Source of the DNA: HK1 sp965202875
Lineage (GTDB): Bacteria > Pseudomonadota > Gammaproteobacteria > HK1
Length of the DNA: 64,000 bases
Assembly (NCBI GenBank): GCA_965202875.1
Contig: OZ241870.1
Span: forward strand, 2,914,001-2,978,000
Direction of reading: 5' to 3'
Made by a program: the position numbers and the translations under genes. Shown piece by piece: positions 62,277-64,000 of this stretch. Positions within the stretch are counted from its first letter, which is position 1, and each line of letters starts with the position of its first letter. Under the pieces are notes generated by a model, which saw nothing but the letters and a program-made list of their open reading frames with translations, did no database searches and was not told the DNA's origin.

Positions 62277-63035
62277 TCATTCGGAGCCCGCCGGCTTCCC
62301 GGTCATCGCGAGGAACGCCTCCCCGATGTCCGGCGCCCCGGCGCGGGAGACGATCTCCGCGGGCGGCCCGGCGTCGAGGACCCGGCCGCGGTGCAGGATG
62401 ACGACGCGATCGGCACGCTCGACCTCGTCCACCAGGTGGGTGGCCCAGAGCACCCCGACCGGGCGTTCGCGGCGGAGTGCCAGCACGTAGTCGAGAAGCT
62501 GCCGGCGCGAGGCCGGGTCGAGTCCGACCGTGGCCTCGTCCATGAGCAGCACGCTCGGCTCGTGGACCAGAGCGCGGGCGAGCTCCACCCGGCGCCGGTT
62601 GCCGCCGCTCAGGGTGCGCGCGGGCGCGTCCGCGCGCTCGATGAGCTCGAGCCGCTCCAGCTCGGCCCCGATCCGTTCGCGGCGCCGGGCGCGGGACATG
62701 CCGTGGAGCCGTGCGCTGAAGCGCAGGTTGGCGCGCACCGAAAGATCCAGATCCAGAGTGGCCTGCTGGAACACGACCCCGACCCCGGCCAGCGCCGCCG
62801 TCGCCGAGCGCCGTACGTCGTGGCCGAGCACCACGACCCGGCCCGCGTCCGGAACGAACAGGCCGCTCAGGATCTGGAACAGGGTGGTTTTTCCGGCACC
62901 GTTCGGTCCGAGCAGGCCGACGAACTCTCCGCCCGAGACGGCAAGGCTCACCTCGTCGAGCGCCTTCAGCGGGCCGTAGGACTTGCCGAGCCCCTGCACC
63001 TCCAGCGCCGGCAGCTTCGCTTCGGGTTCATTCAT
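62277..63035 (-). CDS. ABC transporter ATP-binding protein, probable partner of the split PQQ-type ABC cluster
   Basis: A 252-residue ABC ATPase: Walker A GLLGPNGAGKTTLFQILSG, signature LSGGNRRRVELARALV, Walker B VLLMDEATVGLDP and H-loop WATHLVDEVE. It resembles the export-type ATPases that serve ABC-2 permeases, such as those of PQQ alcohol systems. The likely partner permease lies at 55070-55879, 6 kb away on the same strand. Inference rests on family type and orientation. Confidence 0.85.
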   Translation of the reverse strand: MNEPEAKLPALEVQGLGKSYGPLKALDEVSLAVSGGEFVGLLGPNGAGKTTLFQILSGLFVPDAGRVVVLGHDVRRSATAALAGVGVVFQQATLDLDLSVRANLRFSARLHGMSRARRRERIGAELERLELIERADAPARTLSGGNRRRVELARALVHEPSVLLMDEATVGLDPASRRQLLDYVLALRRERPVGVLWATHLVDEVERADRVVILHRGRVLDAGPPAEIVSRAGAPDIGEAFLAMTGKPAGSE

Positions 63036-63204
63036 GCGCCTTGTTCCGGATCCTTTGCTACCGTGGGGTCTGGCCGATTGAGACCCCCACCGTCAGTGTG
63101 CCGGCGGAGAGGCGGTACGGGAGAGCGGACACCGTTGAAGCGGGATTGTCCATCCGGCGGCGCGTGCCCGGCGGTCCCGCCCGCACCGTGTGAGCCGGTG
63201 GAGA

Positions 63205-64000
63205 TCACGGCGCCGGAGCATCGAGGCCCGAGGCCCCTGCCTTCTCTCCGCCGGAATTCGTACCTTCCTCTCCGGCGCCCGGGGGTTCGCCGGTGTCGGG
63301 GATGCCGCCCGCGCGTCCGGCGAGAAGCTCCGGGTGCCGAGCGAACAGGTTGGCGCGCAGTCGCTCCACCGCCGGATCGTCACGTTCGCGCGGATGGGGC
63401 AGCCCGACCGGCTGTTCCCACACGATGCGGCCGGGGCGCGAGGACAGGAACAGTACCCGATCCGCGAGCGACAGCGCCTCCTTCAGATCGTGGGTGACGA
63501 ACAGCACGGTCGAGCGGCGGCGGCGCCATAGCTCGTGCAGCCGGTTTCGCAGGCGCCACGCGAGCGGCTCGTCGAGGGAGGCGAAGGGCTCGTCCATCAG
63601 CAGCAGCGCCGGCTTCACGACGAAGGCCCGCGCGAGCGCCACCCGGCGCTGCATGCCACCCGAGAGCCGGCCGGGGTACGCATCCTCGAAGCCCTCCAAT
63701 CCGACCTCGCCCAGGATCTCCCGCGCAGTCTGGACGTTGTCCCCGGCCTCGGGCGGCAGGACGAGGCGCACGTTCTCCAGCGCGGTGAGCCAGGGCATCA
63801 GGCGGGGCGTCTGGAAGACATAGCCGATCCGCCCGTGCCGTGCTCCCCCCTCCTCCGCTCCGCGCGCCACCTCCCCCTCGAAGCTCCGATCGAGCCCGGC
63901 CACGATGTTCAGAAGCGTGGTCTTGCCCGCTCCGGACGGGCCGACGATCGCGACGAACTCCCCCGGCGCGACGGTCAACTCCAGCCCTTCGAGTGCAAGG
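63205..64000 (-). CDS. Nitrate/sulfonate/taurine-type ABC transporter ATPase (5' end outside window)
   Basis: The frame runs off the right edge, so the start is missing. Walker A IVGPSGAGKTTLLNIVAG, the signature LSGGMQRRVALARAF, Walker B LLLMDEPFASLDEPLA and the H-loop LFVTHDLKEALSLADRV, with YVFQTPRLMPWLTALENVRL, fit the SsuB/TauB/NrtD group, which import substrates with a periplasmic binding protein. A Gly/Glu-rich C-terminal tail follows. Partner genes must lie outside the window. Confidence 0.9.
   Translation of the reverse strand, partial: LALEGLELTVAPGEFVAIVGPSGAGKTTLLNIVAGLDRSFEGEVARGAEEGGARHGRIGYVFQTPRLMPWLTALENVRLVLPPEAGDNVQTAREILGEVGLEGFEDAYPGRLSGGMQRRVALARAFVVKPALLLMDEPFASLDEPLAWRLRNRLHELWRRRRSTVLFVTHDLKEALSLADRVLFLSSRPGRIVWEQPVGLPHPRERDDPAVERLRANLFARHPELLAGRAGGIPDTGEPPGAGEEGTNSGGEKAGASGLDAPAP

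Noticed and set aside
1..64000. CRISPR arrays, tRNA and rRNA genes
   Set aside because: No regularly spaced short repeats were seen, and no cloverleaf or rRNA-like sequence was noticed when reading the intergenic stretches. A covariance-model search would be decisive.

Overview
The window is chromosomal DNA from a GC-rich (roughly 65-70%) gammaproteobacterium that I cannot name. The evidence is a RecBC recombinase, a dnaA-dnaN-recF-gyrB origin cluster with ParB-binding parS sites, a sigma-32 gene, ftsY-ftsE-ftsX, a long GyrB and a proteobacterial aa3-type cytochrome oxidase operon. The recF-dnaN-dnaA stretch (about 32-36 kb) looks visibly richer in AT than the rest. No tRNA, rRNA or CRISPR array was seen.

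Layout. 1-6.6 kb: 3' part of recC, then recB, with an IS3-like scar where recD would normally follow. 6.6-18.4 kb: a membrane-bound, periplasm-facing formate dehydrogenase locus read leftwards (DUF3305, DUF3306, multi-cluster ferredoxin, TorD-type chaperone, small Tat protein, alpha, beta, a small lipoprotein, gamma), with fdhD and a HTH/PBP-like regulator divergent. 18.5-20.2 kb: a sulfotransferase-like gene and rpoH. 20.4-28.0 kb: the cytochrome c oxidase operon (DUF2244, ctaC with fused cytochrome c, ctaD, a 43-residue membrane peptide, ctaG, ctaE, then SURF1, a membrane-anchored protein and ctaB). A divergent DUF2909 gene lies inside it, and heme A synthase is absent from its usual place. 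28.1-29.9 kb: bioC and comF. 29.9-36.1 kb: gyrB, recF, dnaN, dnaA on the minus strand. Two parS sites lie inside recF and a DnaA-box-bearing spacer between dnaA and dnaN may be oriC. 36.2-37.4 kb: hlyU-like and an inositol-monophosphatase-family gene.

37.5-41.3 kb: divergent Rieske oxygenase and FAD/GcvT demethylating dehydrogenase, suggesting betaine/dimethylglycine demethylation. 41.6-45.8 kb: yfhL, coaD, ftsY, ftsE, ftsX; rpoH, the usual neighbour of ftsX, is elsewhere. 45.8-47.0 kb: an aldehyde dehydrogenase remnant split by an internally deleted, IS1182-like element with clear terminal inverted repeats. 47.1-53.2 kb: accessory metabolism: a beta-keto-acid cleavage enzyme, a CoxS-CoxG fusion, a glutathione transferase, a DsbE-like thioredoxin coupled to an odd Rieske-like Tat protein, and two VOC proteins around a truncated isopropylmalate-dehydrogenase-like fragment. 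53.3-54.9 kb: hisA and hisF. 55.1-63.0 kb: a PQQ/alcohol-catabolism-type ABC cluster (permease, binding protein, beta-propeller) whose likely ATPase is 4 kb away, beyond IS3 debris, a homocysteine methyltransferase, an orphan antitoxin and a 2-hydroxyacid dehydrogenase. The right edge holds a partial SsuB/TauB-type ATPase.

Two themes run through the window. Core operons are broken at points that carry insertion-sequence scars or foreign genes (recB/recD, ftsX/rpoH, the ABC cluster). Several proteins (RecC, RecB, FdhD, the CoxS-CoxG fusion, the beta-propeller) carry repetitive low-complexity inserts or tails, which suggests GC-rich micro- or minisatellite expansion inside genes. Most long frames opposite real genes are GC-driven shadows and were left out.
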